64,000 nt of DNA from Micromonospora_J zhanjiangensis (GTDB lineage Bacteria; Actinomycetota; Actinomycetes; Mycobacteriales; Micromonosporaceae), in assembly GCF_042650605.1 (NCBI RefSeq), contig NZ_JBHSBN010000026.1, forward strand, positions 1 to 64,000, given 5' to 3'. Positions 41,959 to 52,559 of the stretch are shown here, piece by piece. Each line of letters starts with the position of its first letter. Position 1 is the first letter of the stretch. A program made the translations under genes and the position numbers. The notes under the pieces are model-generated. The model did not search any database and was not told the origin of the DNA. It saw only the letters and a program-made list of their open reading frames with translations.

Positions 41959-43112
41959 CCGGGCACCTCGACGGCGACCAGCCAACCGTCCCCGTCCCGG
42001 CCGGCCGTCAACGACCCGCCCACCAGCGCGAGGCGTTCGGCCATGCCGGTCAGACCGTAGCCATGGGGTCCGTGCTCCGGACCACGTGGTCGCTCCGCGG
42101 GATCGTTGCGCACGGTCAGCCGGACCGCGTCGGGTCGGAATTCGAGCGTGATGCCGACGTCCGCGCCGGTCGCGTGCCTGGCGGCGTTGGTCAACGCCTC
42201 ACGGGCCGCACCCAGCAGGGCGACAGCGGCGTCCGCGGCCACCGGCCGGACCGTCCCCAGTACCGCCATCCGTACCCGGTTCGTCCCGCCATCCTGGTGG
42301 TCGGCGGCCAATCGGGCCAACGCCTCGGCCAGCGGCCGTACGTCCTCGCGCAGCGCCACCACCGCGTGCCGGGCCTCCACCAGCCCCTCGTCCACCAGGC
42401 GCCGGGCGCGCCGGATCCGGTGCAGGGCCGCGGCCACGTCGGCGCGCTCGTCGAGCAGCCCGTCGGCGACCTCGAGCTGGATCGCGAGCGAGCCTAGCGA
42501 GTGCGCCAGCACGTCGTGCAACTCGCGGGCGATCCGGGTCCGCTCCTCGAGCGCCGCGGCCCGGGCATGCTCCCGCCGGGCATGCTCCTCCCGTTCCACC
42601 AGGCGTTGGGCGTGTTCGGCCTTCACCCGGTAGTCGCGGCGGATCAGTCCCAGCATCACCACGACGAGGACGATCGAGGCGCTGCCGCCGACGTGCGCCA
42701 CCGGACGCGCCCGTACCACGTCACCGAGCACCGCCGAGCCGAGGACCGCCACCGTGGCCAGCACGATCGTGACCGGCGCCGGTCGGGTGTGTGCGGACAG
42801 CGCGGCCAGGGCGACACACACCATGATCACAATCGTGCCGTCGTCGGTGGCGGCCATGGACTGCGCCAGCACCAGGGCCGAACCGCCGAGAACGAACGGC
42901 GCGGCCGCCGGCCGCCGGTGGTCCAGGACGAGGAACACCAGCCACCCGACGATGCCGACGCCCGCCGTCAGCCGGACGTCCGTCGGCAACGGGGTCCTGG
43001 CCGTCAGCGGAGCCGCGACCATCATGACCGTTCCGATGGTGCACTCGACCTGCCAGGCCGTCGGACGGCGGGCCCTGCGGATCGGGTGCGGGACGGCGGA
43101 CGGCATTTGCAT
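41955..43112 (-). CDS. Membrane histidine kinase (HisKA_3 type)
   Basis: The 385-residue product has five or six membrane helices in the first 155 residues, with no large extracellular domain. A coiled dimerisation segment (RLVEREEHARREHARAAALE) leads to the phospho-acceptor His in RIARELHDVLAHSLGSLAIQ. The HATPase domain has N in AREALTNAARHAT and the G-box HGYGLTGMAERLALVGG. Lack of an external sensor suggests intramembrane sensing. The start may be ATG 43112 or 43106. It is in an operon with the response regulator (four-base overlap) and probably with the small membrane protein gene upstream. Confidence 0.92.
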   Translation of the reverse strand: MQMPSAVPHPIRRARRPTAWQVECTIGTVMMVAAPLTARTPLPTDVRLTAGVGIVGWLVFLVLDHRRPAAAPFVLGGSALVLAQSMAATDDGTIVIMVCVALAALSAHTRPAPVTIVLATVAVLGSAVLGDVVRARPVAHVGGSASIVLVVVMLGLIRRDYRVKAEHAQRLVEREEHARREHARAAALEERTRIARELHDVLAHSLGSLAIQLEVADGLLDERADVAAALHRIRRARRLVDEGLVEARHAVVALREDVRPLAEALARLAADHQDGGTNRVRMAVLGTVRPVAADAAVALLGAAREALTNAARHATGADVGITLEFRPDAVRLTVRNDPAERPRGPEHGPHGYGLTGMAERLALVGGSLTAGRDGDGWLVAVEVPG

Positions 43113-43137
43113 CAGACCGGGCTCCCGTTCCCGACGG

Positions 43138-43317
43138 TCAGTGCCGGAGGTTGGTGATCAACTCAACCACCAGCAGCCGGTATCCCACGAACACCAGCAG
43201 CGCGATCAGTCCGACGACCGCCAATCCTATGACCGACTTCCCACTCACGCTGCCACCCTCTCCGGCCACGAACCGGCGCACCAGCCGCGTGAGCAGGTCC
43301 TTCTCCGATTCCCTCAT
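43138..43317 (-). CDS. Small single-pass membrane protein upstream of the histidine kinase
   Basis: The 59-residue product (MRESEKDLLTRLVRRFVAGE...) has a charged amphipathic N-terminus and one membrane helix (SVIGLAVVGLIALLVFVGYR), ending ELITNLRH. It lies 25 bases before the histidine kinase gene in the same direction, so it may be a sensor accessory of an intramembrane-sensing kinase; that role is inference. No ribosome-binding site is obvious, so the message could be leaderless. Confidence 0.55.
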   Translation of the reverse strand: MRESEKDLLTRLVRRFVAGEGGSVSGKSVIGLAVVGLIALLVFVGYRLLVVELITNLRH

Positions 43318-43420
43318 GGACAGCAACGCTAGGGACCGCGGCCGCCGCGGGGACCCACCCGGCGGTGGAGGACGGGGTGGAGAACGGATGGAGGGTCGGG
43401 TGGAGACCGTCGACAGTGCG

Positions 43421-44650
43421 TCAGGCCGGGTCTTCGCCGAGCCGTTCGCGGTTGGCCTCGATCCACGCCTCCAGCGCGGCCTGGTCGTTCGGGTCCACCC
43501 CGTCGGCCATCAGCTGGGCGACCGCGGCGGTGGCCGGGCTGCGCCGTTCGCCGGTGGTGTAGAGCCGGACGAACTCCGGCACCATCTCCTCGATCGCGGC
43601 GTCGGTCTGTGCCGCGGCCGGAGCGGGCAGGCCCCGGCGGGCCGCGGCGTGGGCCGCCCAGCCGCGCACCACCCGGGGCAGCATGGCGGCGTCGTCCATG
43701 TCGAGCACCGCCCGCCGGTGCACCCAGTCCAGCAGGAACAGGCCGGCCACCGCCGGGCTCCAACGCATCGGATCCGGCTCGGAGAACGTCGCCGCGTGGT
43801 CCAGCACCAGGCTCAGGCAGAAGTGCAACGACGCCAGGTCGGCGCCGTCCACCTCGTCCAGCCCGAACCGGGCCGCGGCCGGCGAGTCGAGGAACTCGCG
43901 GATCAAGGCACTGCTCTGCTCCCGGGACATCGGCTCCGGCTCGTCCCGCACCACGGCCAACGGGGGCGCCGGCAGCAGGGCCAGCCGGGCGCCGACCAGT
44001 GCCCGGTCGGTGGCCAGCGAGCCCTCGTCCGGCAGCGACTCCAGGCCGTCGGTGATGCTCAGGTGCCGGGCCACCTCGCCGCGCAGCCGGCGCGGGTCCT
44101 CCTCGCGGAACCAGGTCAACTCGTCGCCGGAGCACATCTGCCGGACCTGGTCCAGGATCCGCTCGGCGGGGCCGCCGACGAAGACGTCCTTGGTGATCCC
44201 GATGTTGTGGTCGACCAGGGCCACCACGGCGTGCTCCGGCCCACCCGAGTCGCTGTCGTCGTAGGCGAAGGTGGCCAGGTATGAGGTCTGGTCGCCGTAC
44301 ACGTCGCCGTAGGCGTAGCTGCCGGTCAGGCGTACCCGGCCGAGCTGGTCGGACCACGGCGGTGCCTGGGTGCCGGGCTTGACCGCGGCGGCCCCGGCGG
44401 CGTCCGGCACCAGGGTGGCGAACACCCGCCGGATCGTGGTGGCGGCGGGGGTACGGCGCCGACTGGTCGCGGCGAGGAACCCGGTCACGAAGTCGCGGAC
44501 GGCACCGCCGCGGTCCTCCTCGGCGATCGCGTAGACGCTGCCGAGCAGGGCCGTGCCGAGCATCTCGGCGTCCAGCGCGCAGTCGAGCTTGGTCACCTCG
44601 CGGGCGGCTTGGAGCACCGCTTCGTAGGGGGTCTGAGGTGTGGTGGCCAT
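43421..44650 (-). CDS. Hypothetical protein, actinobacterial type
   Basis: The 409-residue soluble protein is mainly alpha-helical, with acidic stretches (FAYDDSDSGGPEHAVVALVD) and a helical C-terminal part (LFLLDWVHRRAVLDMDDAAM, AWIEANRERLGED). I know of no domain name; no nucleotide-binding, membrane or zinc motif is visible. It resembles uncharacterised actinomycete proteins of about 400 residues, by impression only. It lies just downstream of the dynamin-like GTPase genes on the same strand, separated by 50 bases with transcription running toward it from a different promoter arrangement, so an operon link is uncertain. Confidence 0.7.
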   Translation of the reverse strand: MATTPQTPYEAVLQAAREVTKLDCALDAEMLGTALLGSVYAIAEEDRGGAVRDFVTGFLAATSRRRTPAATTIRRVFATLVPDAAGAAAVKPGTQAPPWSDQLGRVRLTGSYAYGDVYGDQTSYLATFAYDDSDSGGPEHAVVALVDHNIGITKDVFVGGPAERILDQVRQMCSGDELTWFREEDPRRLRGEVARHLSITDGLESLPDEGSLATDRALVGARLALLPAPPLAVVRDEPEPMSREQSSALIREFLDSPAAARFGLDEVDGADLASLHFCLSLVLDHAATFSEPDPMRWSPAVAGLFLLDWVHRRAVLDMDDAAMLPRVVRGWAAHAAARRGLPAPAAAQTDAAIEEMVPEFVRLYTTGERRSPATAAVAQLMADGVDPNDQAALEAWIEANRERLGEDPA

Positions 44651-44700
44651 GCTCCGACCCTACGCCGAGGGGCGCCCGTCGGTCATCAGGAGCGCGTGGC

Positions 44701-46392
44701 TCACCGGCCGGGCAGGGCCTCGGCGAGAGCCTCCCGGGCCCGGACGAACGACCGCAGCACCTCGTGCACCGGGGTGACCACGTACTCCTGGCCGACGGTG
44801 TGGACGGCCTCCCGCAGTCGCTTCTCCACCCGCCGCCGGGCCCGGCCCGCGGCCCAGCCGGTGACCGGCTTCACCAGCAGCCCGGTCAGCAGGCCGAGCG
44901 ACAGCCCGCCGAGCAGCAGCAGGGTGGGCACCGGGACCACCCCGACCCGGGGATAGTCCAGGGCGGGTAGCCCCAGCACGCGCAGCAGGTAGCCGAGGAC
45001 CAGCCAGCCGAGGCCGCCCAGCGCGGCCAGGGTCACCAACCACTGCCAGCCGCCGACCACCCGCCACCAGACCGGCCGCCGACCGAGCCCGAGGTCGGTG
45101 CCGGCGACCGCCCGGTCCAACGCGTCCGGCAGGTCGCCCAGCCGGGACCGGGCGGCGGCGCCGACCGCGGGACGCCAGGCCTCCGGCAGGGCGGCCCCGG
45201 CCCGGTCCGCGACGGCCCGGACGGCCAACCCGACCGCGGAGCGCTGCGCGACCGTCGGGTCGGGCAGCGAGGTGGCTGCCGGTGGCACCGGCGTCGCCGC
45301 GGGGTCGCCGGCCGAGCCGCCCCCGGGCAGGTGCAGCCGACGCAGCGGGTCGGGCCGCAACCGCCGCCAGCCCCGCACCAGCGGCCAGCCGGTCGCCGCG
45401 CCGGCCCGGTGCCGGTACGCCTGGGTGGCGGCGTCGGCCACCGCGGGTACGCCGGCCGAGGCCGCCAGCGCGGCGGTGAGCTGCCGCACCACCGTGCGGT
45501 CCACCTCGGCCACGTCGGTGCCGGCTCCGACGACCGGGGCGAGCCGTTCAGCCACGGCGTCCACGTCGCCGGAGAGCCGGAGCAGGGCGGCCTGGCGCTC
45601 GGCCACGGCCTGTTCCAGGGTGGCGCGCAGGTCGGTGATCGCCGGCCGGTCGCCCGCCGAGGTGGCCAGCACCGGTACGCCGGTCAGCCCGTCGGCCTCC
45701 AACAGCCGGCGCAGGTCGGCGAGCACCCGGGGCACCTCGGCCGGCGGCAGCCGGTCGGACTGGTTGAGCACCACCACCGTGACGTCCCGGTGCCGGTGGA
45801 ACTGACGCAGGTACGCCGAGTGCACCACCCGGTCGGCGTACTTCTGCGGGTCGACCACCCAGACCACCAGGTCCACCAGGCCGAGCAGCCGGTCCACCTC
45901 GATCCGGTGCGCCCGCTTCACCGAGTCGAAGTCCGGCAGGTCGAGCAGCACCAGCCCGTGCAGGGGTGCCTCGTCGTCCCCGTCCAGCACGCTCTCCCGG
46001 ACGAACCGGTGCCGGGGCAGTACGCCGATCCAGTCGAGCAGCTTCGTCGCCCCGTCCAGTGCCCCCCACACGCAGGCGTACGCCACACCGGTGGTCGGCC
46101 GGCGGACGCCGACCGGGGACAGGGTGATCCGGGCCAGCGCGTTGAACAGGCTGGACTTGCCGCTCCCGGTGGCACCGGCGAGCGCCACCACGGTGTGGTC
46201 CTGGGACAGCGCCAGCCGGGTCCCGGCCCGCTCGACCACGGTGTGCGCGGCGACCAGCAGATCGTCCGGCAGGTGGCCCTCGGCCTCGTGCCGGAACCGG
46301 TCCACCGCGCGTACCCGGTCGAGCAGGGCGTCGGCGTCCACCCACCGGTCGCGGCGCAACGCGTCACGCATCTTGTCAACGATATTGGTCAA
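44701..46392 (-). CDS. Dynamin-like/YfjP-type membrane-associated GTPase (second of a pair)
   Basis: The product is 563 residues from TTG 46392, or 556 from ATG 46371. The P-loop is ALAGATGSGKSSLFNALA, switch I threonine lies in RPTTGVAY, the DxxG-type motif is LLDLPDFDSV and the N/TKxD-type motif is VLNQSDRL. Two or three membrane helices lie near the C-terminus (WLVTLAALGGLGWLVLGYLL, VPTLLLLGGLSLGLLTGLLV), with a helical tail after them. The TTG start overlaps the upstream GTPase stop codon (TTGA), implying coupled synthesis and a hetero-oligomer. Paired genes of this kind recall Streptomyces DynA/DynB and mycobacterial IniA/IniC, which act in membrane remodelling. Confidence 0.82.
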   Translation of the reverse strand: MTNIVDKMRDALRRDRWVDADALLDRVRAVDRFRHEAEGHLPDDLLVAAHTVVERAGTRLALSQDHTVVALAGATGSGKSSLFNALARITLSPVGVRRPTTGVAYACVWGALDGATKLLDWIGVLPRHRFVRESVLDGDDEAPLHGLVLLDLPDFDSVKRAHRIEVDRLLGLVDLVVWVVDPQKYADRVVHSAYLRQFHRHRDVTVVVLNQSDRLPPAEVPRVLADLRRLLEADGLTGVPVLATSAGDRPAITDLRATLEQAVAERQAALLRLSGDVDAVAERLAPVVGAGTDVAEVDRTVVRQLTAALAASAGVPAVADAATQAYRHRAGAATGWPLVRGWRRLRPDPLRRLHLPGGGSAGDPAATPVPPAATSLPDPTVAQRSAVGLAVRAVADRAGAALPEAWRPAVGAAARSRLGDLPDALDRAVAGTDLGLGRRPVWWRVVGGWQWLVTLAALGGLGWLVLGYLLRVLGLPALDYPRVGVVPVPTLLLLGGLSLGLLTGLLVKPVTGWAAGRARRRVEKRLREAVHTVGQEYVVTPVHEVLRSFVRAREALAEALPGR

Positions 46393-48176
46393 CGGTCGTC
46401 TCCGGGCAGGCGCAGCGGCACGTCGTCGCGCAGTCGCGCGTGGTTGCGGGCCTGCTCGACGGCGACCGCCGCCGCCCGCAGGCGTTCGCCCGGTCCGGCG
46501 CCCACCTCGGCGGCGGCGATCCGGGCCAGATACCGCTCGGCCTCCTCGTCGAGCAGCCCGTCGACCCGCCGGAGCAGGTCCTCCCGGGCCTTGGCGGCGA
46601 GCGTCCGTACCGCCTGGTCGCCGAAGATCGCCTGGAGCACCACCTGCGAGGCGATCGTGGTGCCGGCGCCGGTGGCCACCTCCAGCCCGGTCGGGATGAA
46701 GGCGGTCGAGGCGAACACCGCGATGGTGACCGCCAGCCCGGTGGCGTTGACCGCGTAGGCGGCCGTACGGGCGACGAACCGCTTGTCGCCGCCCTCGGTC
46801 CGGACCAGTTCCAGGACGTCGCGTTGCCAGTCCCGGACCAGTCGTTCGGCCCGGGCCGGGAAGTCCGCGGCCGGCCGACCCAGGGCGGGGTCCAGCAACG
46901 CGGCCCCGGCCGGGTGCGCCTGCCACCCGCTGTGGGTGTGCTCGGCCGCGTCGGCGGCCACCCCCGTCAACAGGGTGACCAGCTGCGACTCGATCGCGGT
47001 CTGCAACTGCTGGTCCGGCGCCGGCCGGCCGGTGACCGCGGCCACCATCCGGTCCCGTAACCGGCCGATCCGGGCCTCGAAGGTGCGGAAGAACTCCCCG
47101 GTGCCGACGAACTCCTGCCACCGGGCGAGCACCTCGCCGCGCAGCAACCGGCCGTCGCGCAGCCCGGCGGCGACCGTCTGGCGGGCGTTGCGGTACGCGG
47201 CGTGGACCCGCTCGGCCAGGGCGTCGGCGGCGGTGGCCTGCTCGTCGGCGGCGTCGGCCAGTCCTTCGACGGCGGGCCTGAGCGCACCCAGCGCGCCGTC
47301 CAGCGTCTGCCGGACGACGGAACCGCGCGCCGCGCTGTCGGCGGCCAGTCGACCGAACCAGGTACGCAACTCGGCCGTGGTGGACTCGGGCAGCAGGCCC
47401 TGTCCGTCGACGACGGTCTCCGGCAGCACGAACAGCGGTGCCGCAGCCAGGTCGTGCTCGGCGAGCATCTCCCGCAGGTGGGTCGCCACCTCGTCGGCGG
47501 CCGCTGGCGGGACCCGGTCCAGGACCAGCGCGATCACCGTCCCGCGTAGTCGGGCGGTACGCAGCAGACCCCAGGGCACCGCGTCGGCGTACCGGGCGGC
47601 GGTGGTGACGAACAGCCACAGGTCGGCGGCGGCGAGCAGTTGCGCGGCGAGGGCCCGGTTGGCGTCCACCACCGAGTCGATGTCCGGCGCGTCGAGGAAG
47701 GCCAGGCCGGGGGTGAGGGCCGGCGCCCCGACCAGTTGCAGGGTGTCCGGCCGGTCGCTGGGCGTCGAGGTGCGGGTCAGGCCGGGCAGCAGGTCGCCCT
47801 GCCGGAACCAGGCCGAGTCGGTCGGGTTGCAGACCAGCACGGGCGAGCGGGTGGTGGGCCGCAACACGCCGGTGGCGCTGACCCGGGCCTGCACCAGGCT
47901 GTTGACCAGGGTCGACTTGCCGGCACCGGTCGAGCCGCCGACCACCACCAGCAGCGGGGCGTCGAGTCGGGCGAGCCGGGGTAGGAGGTAGTCGTCGAGC
48001 TGCCCGACCAGGGCGGCGCCGACCCGTCGGGCCTCGTCGGCCGACGGCAGCGCCAACGGGTACGGGGTGTCGGCGATCGTCGCCCGCAACCCGGTCAACG
48101 CATCCCGAAGGTCCGGTTCGGTCGGGGCGACGGGTGTCCTGCCGGATCGGACAGCCGGCTCACCCTGCGTGGTCAT
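46389..48176 (-). CDS. Dynamin-like/YfjP-type GTPase (first of a pair)
   Basis: The 595-residue product has P-loop VVGGSTGAGKSTLVNSLVQA, switch I in LRPTTRSPVLV, DxxG-like LDAPDIDSV and the base-recognition motif VLDRVPP, a variant of NKxD. A long helical region follows (residues 280-450), then a hydrophobic hairpin (NATGLAVTIAVFASTAFIPT) and a helical end. The architecture is that of bacterial dynamin-like proteins that bind membranes. It is translated together with the second GTPase (TTGA overlap). It is divergent from dnaK, whose promoter region begins about 100 bases upstream. Confidence 0.82.
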   Translation of the reverse strand: MTTQGEPAVRSGRTPVAPTEPDLRDALTGLRATIADTPYPLALPSADEARRVGAALVGQLDDYLLPRLARLDAPLLVVVGGSTGAGKSTLVNSLVQARVSATGVLRPTTRSPVLVCNPTDSAWFRQGDLLPGLTRTSTPSDRPDTLQLVGAPALTPGLAFLDAPDIDSVVDANRALAAQLLAAADLWLFVTTAARYADAVPWGLLRTARLRGTVIALVLDRVPPAAADEVATHLREMLAEHDLAAAPLFVLPETVVDGQGLLPESTTAELRTWFGRLAADSAARGSVVRQTLDGALGALRPAVEGLADAADEQATAADALAERVHAAYRNARQTVAAGLRDGRLLRGEVLARWQEFVGTGEFFRTFEARIGRLRDRMVAAVTGRPAPDQQLQTAIESQLVTLLTGVAADAAEHTHSGWQAHPAGAALLDPALGRPAADFPARAERLVRDWQRDVLELVRTEGGDKRFVARTAAYAVNATGLAVTIAVFASTAFIPTGLEVATGAGTTIASQVVLQAIFGDQAVRTLAAKAREDLLRRVDGLLDEEAERYLARIAAAEVGAGPGERLRAAAVAVEQARNHARLRDDVPLRLPGDDR

Positions 48177-48277
48177 CGGTAAAGCGTGCCTGATCTATGC
48201 ACCGCAGACAACTGGTACCTCCGTCCGGGCTATCGCCCCTGATGTCCGAATATGGCGGCGGGTTGCGTCGGTCTGGC

Positions 48278-48334
48278 TCAAGTCGACTTGACGTTACCGG
48301 TGATCGTGGCACTATTGAGTCCGGTCCACTCAAC
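48278..48334 (+). promoter_or_regulatory. dnaK promoter with HAIR (HspR) operator and palindrome
   Basis: TTGAGT-N7-ACTCAA at 48315-48333 matches the HspR inverted repeat (HAIR, CTTGAGT-N7-ACTCAAG). A -35-like TTGACG lies at 48288-48293, placing the -10 region at about 48311-48317, so HspR would sit over it and repress. A perfect 14-base palindrome TCAAGTCGACTTGA (48278-48291) overlaps the -35 and contains half-site-like CAAGT/ACTTG; it may be a second HspR contact or an unrelated operator. Confidence 0.75.
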
Positions 48335-48398
48335 TTGTGGTGGGTGTGCTGCGGGCGGTGCCCGTCACCTGCTCTAGTAACGAAGCGAGGAAGCGAAG

Positions 48399-50300
<1,902 letters not shown>

Positions 50301-50378
50301 CGTGTCGCCCTCCCGCGTTTCCGAGGAACCTGGTTCGCCAGGGTTCAGTTCAGACGTCCAACGGATTGAGGTAGTCGC

Positions 50379-51233
50379 ATGACGGACAAGCCACGGGCCG
50401 CCGACCCGGAGACGACCGGGTCGACGCCGGGTGGCTCCGCGACAGCCGGCCAGGCGAAGGAGCAGGCCGCCGAGCGCGTCGTCATCCGGAACAAGCGGAA
50501 GATCCGCACCGACGGCGACGGCGGCGGGGCCCACCGGGCCGAGGCCGCCGCCGACCCGGACGAGGCGAAGTCCTCGGCCGGGGCCGCCGACGCACAGCCG
50601 GACCCGGCCGAGTCGACCGAGGCGGCGCCCGCCGGGGTCGACTCCTCGGCGGTGGAGACCGCGCTGGCCGAGGACTCGGCGCAGACCGCCAAGGCGGCGG
50701 AGACCGAGGCGGCCGGCGGGTCGGGTGGTGACGGCCCGGTGGTCGACGCCCCGGCCGAGCCGGTCGACGTACCGGCACCGGAGCGGCCTGCCGGCCTCGG
50801 TGCCGAGCTGCAGGCCCTGCGCTCCGAGCTCGACGAGCGGACCCGGGATCTGCAGCGGGTCACCGCGGAGTACGCCAACTACCGCAAGCGGGTCGACCGG
50901 GACCGGGGACTGGTCGCGGAGCAGAACACCGGGACGGTGCTGTCCGGACTGCTGCCGATCCTCGACGATCTCGACCGGGCCCGCGAACACGGCGACCTGG
51001 TCGGACCGTTCGGCGCGGTGGCCGAGCACCTCACCGCCGTGGTGGGCAAGCTGGGCCTGACCGCGTTCGGCGAGAAGGGCGACCCGTTCGACCCCACCCG
51101 GCACGAGGCGGTCGCGCACCTGACCTCGGCCGACGTGACCGAGCCGACCTGCGTCGACGTGATGCGGCGGGGTTACCTGCTCGGCGAACGGCTGCTCCGG
51201 GCCGCGCTGGTCGCGGTGGCCGATCCTGAATAG
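50379..51233 (+). CDS. grpE: Nucleotide exchange factor GrpE
   Basis: The 284-residue product has about 130 residues of acidic, Ala/Pro-rich extension. The GrpE coiled coil follows (LQALRSELDERTRDLQRVTA, then EYANYRKRVDRDR) and a beta-domain with GEKGDPFDPTRHEAVAHLTS and MRRGYLLGERLLRAALVAVA. GrpE releases ADP from DnaK. The extended N-terminus is longer than in E. coli (197 residues), as is usual in high-GC actinomycetes. It follows dnaK by 78 bases and ends ten bases before a 20-base hairpin that separates it from dnaJ. Confidence 0.96.
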   Translation: MTDKPRAADPETTGSTPGGSATAGQAKEQAAERVVIRNKRKIRTDGDGGGAHRAEAAADPDEAKSSAGAADAQPDPAESTEAAPAGVDSSAVETALAEDSAQTAKAAETEAAGGSGGDGPVVDAPAEPVDVPAPERPAGLGAELQALRSELDERTRDLQRVTAEYANYRKRVDRDRGLVAEQNTGTVLSGLLPILDDLDRAREHGDLVGPFGAVAEHLTAVVGKLGLTAFGEKGDPFDPTRHEAVAHLTSADVTEPTCVDVMRRGYLLGERLLRAALVAVADPE

Positions 51234-51242
51234 GGCAATTGG

Positions 51243-51300
51243 CGTGATCGAGGTGCCCACCCCGCCGGCCCGGCCGGCCCGGGTGGGCGCCTCGATCACG
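51243..51300 (+). repeat. 20-base-pair hairpin between grpE and dnaJ
   Basis: CGTGATCGAGGTGCCCACCC (51243-51262) pairs with 51281-51300 with a single G-U pair around an 18-base GC-only loop. It lies inside an operon, so it may be a partial terminator or a processing site that lowers dnaJ-hspR output. Confidence 0.75.
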
Positions 51301-51321
51301 ACACGAGTGAGGAGGACGCCA

Positions 51322-51351
51322 GTGAGCGAGTGCGGTGGTGTGCCGGCATGA
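51322..51351 (+). CDS. Possible nine-codon leader peptide overlapping the dnaJ start
   Basis: GAGGAGGAC (51308-51316) precedes GTG 51322 by five bases. The frame reads MSECGGVPA and stops with TGA at 51349-51351, overlapping ATG 51348 of dnaJ as ATGA. If translated it would couple dnaJ to this strong ribosome-binding site. It may be fortuitous. Confidence 0.35.
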   Translation: MSECGGVPA

Positions 51352-52535
51352 GCTCGAAGGATTGGCTGGAGAAGGACTACTACGCCGCGTTGGGCGTGGA
51401 CCGGTCCGCCTCCTCGGACCAGATCAAGAAGGCTTACCGGAAGCTGGCCCGGGAACTGCACCCGGACCACAACCCCGGCAACCCGGAGGCCGAGGACCGC
51501 TTCAAGTCGGTCTCCGAGGCGTACGACGTGCTGTCCGACGAGCGCAGGCGCAAGGAGTACGACGAGATGCGCTCGCTCTTCGGCTCCGGCTCGTTCCGGC
51601 GCAACGCCCGGTCGGCCGGGCAACCGGGCGGCTTCCCGTTCGACGTCTCCGACCTGTTCGGTGCCGGCGCGCAACCACAGCCCGGTGCCGGTGACCGACG
51701 GTTCGGCGGTGCCGGCTTCTCCGACCTGTTCGGTTCGATCTTCTCCGGCGGTAACGCCGGGCGGGCCCGAGGGCCGGCCCGGGGCCGGGACGTCGAGGCC
51801 GAGGTGGTGCTGGACTTCGGCGACGCGGTGCGCGGCGTCACCCTGCCGCTGAGCCTGCGCGCGCCCGGCGTCTGCGACACCTGCCACGGTGACGGCGCCA
51901 AGCCGGGCACCCGGCCACGGGCCTGCCCGGAGTGCCACGGCGCCGGCGTCGTGACCCGTAACCAGGGCTCCTTCAGCTTCTCCGAGCCGTGCCGCGAGTG
52001 CCAGGGCGTCGGCACCGTGGTCGAGGAGAAGTGTCCCGAGTGCCTGGGCACCGGTGGCGTGACCAAGACCCGCACCCTCAACGTGCGGTTCCCGGCCGGG
52101 GTCTCCGACGGGCAGCGGATCCGGCTCGCCGGGCGTGGTGAGCCGGGTGAGCGGGGTGGACCGGCCGGTGACCTCTTCGTCCTGGTGAAGGTGCGTCCGG
52201 ACGAGCTGTTCGGGCGCAACGGTGCCGACCTGACCCTGACCGTGCCGATCACCTTCGCCGAGGCGGTGCTCGGCACCGACCTGCGGGTGCCCACCATGGA
52301 CGGTGCGGTGACCCTGCGGGTGCCACCGGGTACGCCGAGCGGCCGGACCCTGCGGGCCCGGGGCAAGGGTGTGGCCCGGCGGGACGGTGAGCCGGGCGAC
52401 CTGCTGGTCACCGTCGAGGTGACGGTCCCCGGCCGGTTGTCCGCCGAGGCGCGCGAGACGCTGGAGGCGTTCGCCGCCCAGACTCCCGGCGCCGACCGGG
52501 AACATCTCGACGCCCGCGTACGTCGGTTCAGTTAG
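51348..52535 (+). CDS. dnaJ: Co-chaperone DnaJ (Hsp40, type I)
   Basis: The 395-residue product has a J domain at residues 8-75 with the HPD motif (LHPDHNPGN), and a Gly/Phe-rich linker (FDVSDLFGAG, FSDLFGSIFSGG). Four CxxCxGxG zinc motifs follow (CDTCHGDG, CPECHGAG, CRECQGVG, CPECLGTG), then a substrate-binding C-terminal part. It stimulates DnaK ATPase and delivers substrates. The start is ATG 51348, overlapping a nine-codon leader frame; in-frame GTG 51330 is a possible alternative. The sequence is complete and normal in length. Confidence 0.96.
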   Translation: MSSKDWLEKDYYAALGVDRSASSDQIKKAYRKLARELHPDHNPGNPEAEDRFKSVSEAYDVLSDERRRKEYDEMRSLFGSGSFRRNARSAGQPGGFPFDVSDLFGAGAQPQPGAGDRRFGGAGFSDLFGSIFSGGNAGRARGPARGRDVEAEVVLDFGDAVRGVTLPLSLRAPGVCDTCHGDGAKPGTRPRACPECHGAGVVTRNQGSFSFSEPCRECQGVGTVVEEKCPECLGTGGVTKTRTLNVRFPAGVSDGQRIRLAGRGEPGERGGPAGDLFVLVKVRPDELFGRNGADLTLTVPITFAEAVLGTDLRVPTMDGAVTLRVPPGTPSGRTLRARGKGVARRDGEPGDLLVTVEVTVPGRLSAEARETLEAFAAQTPGADREHLDARVRRFS

Positions 52536-52559
52536 CCGGTCATTCCCGGAGGTGCTCCC

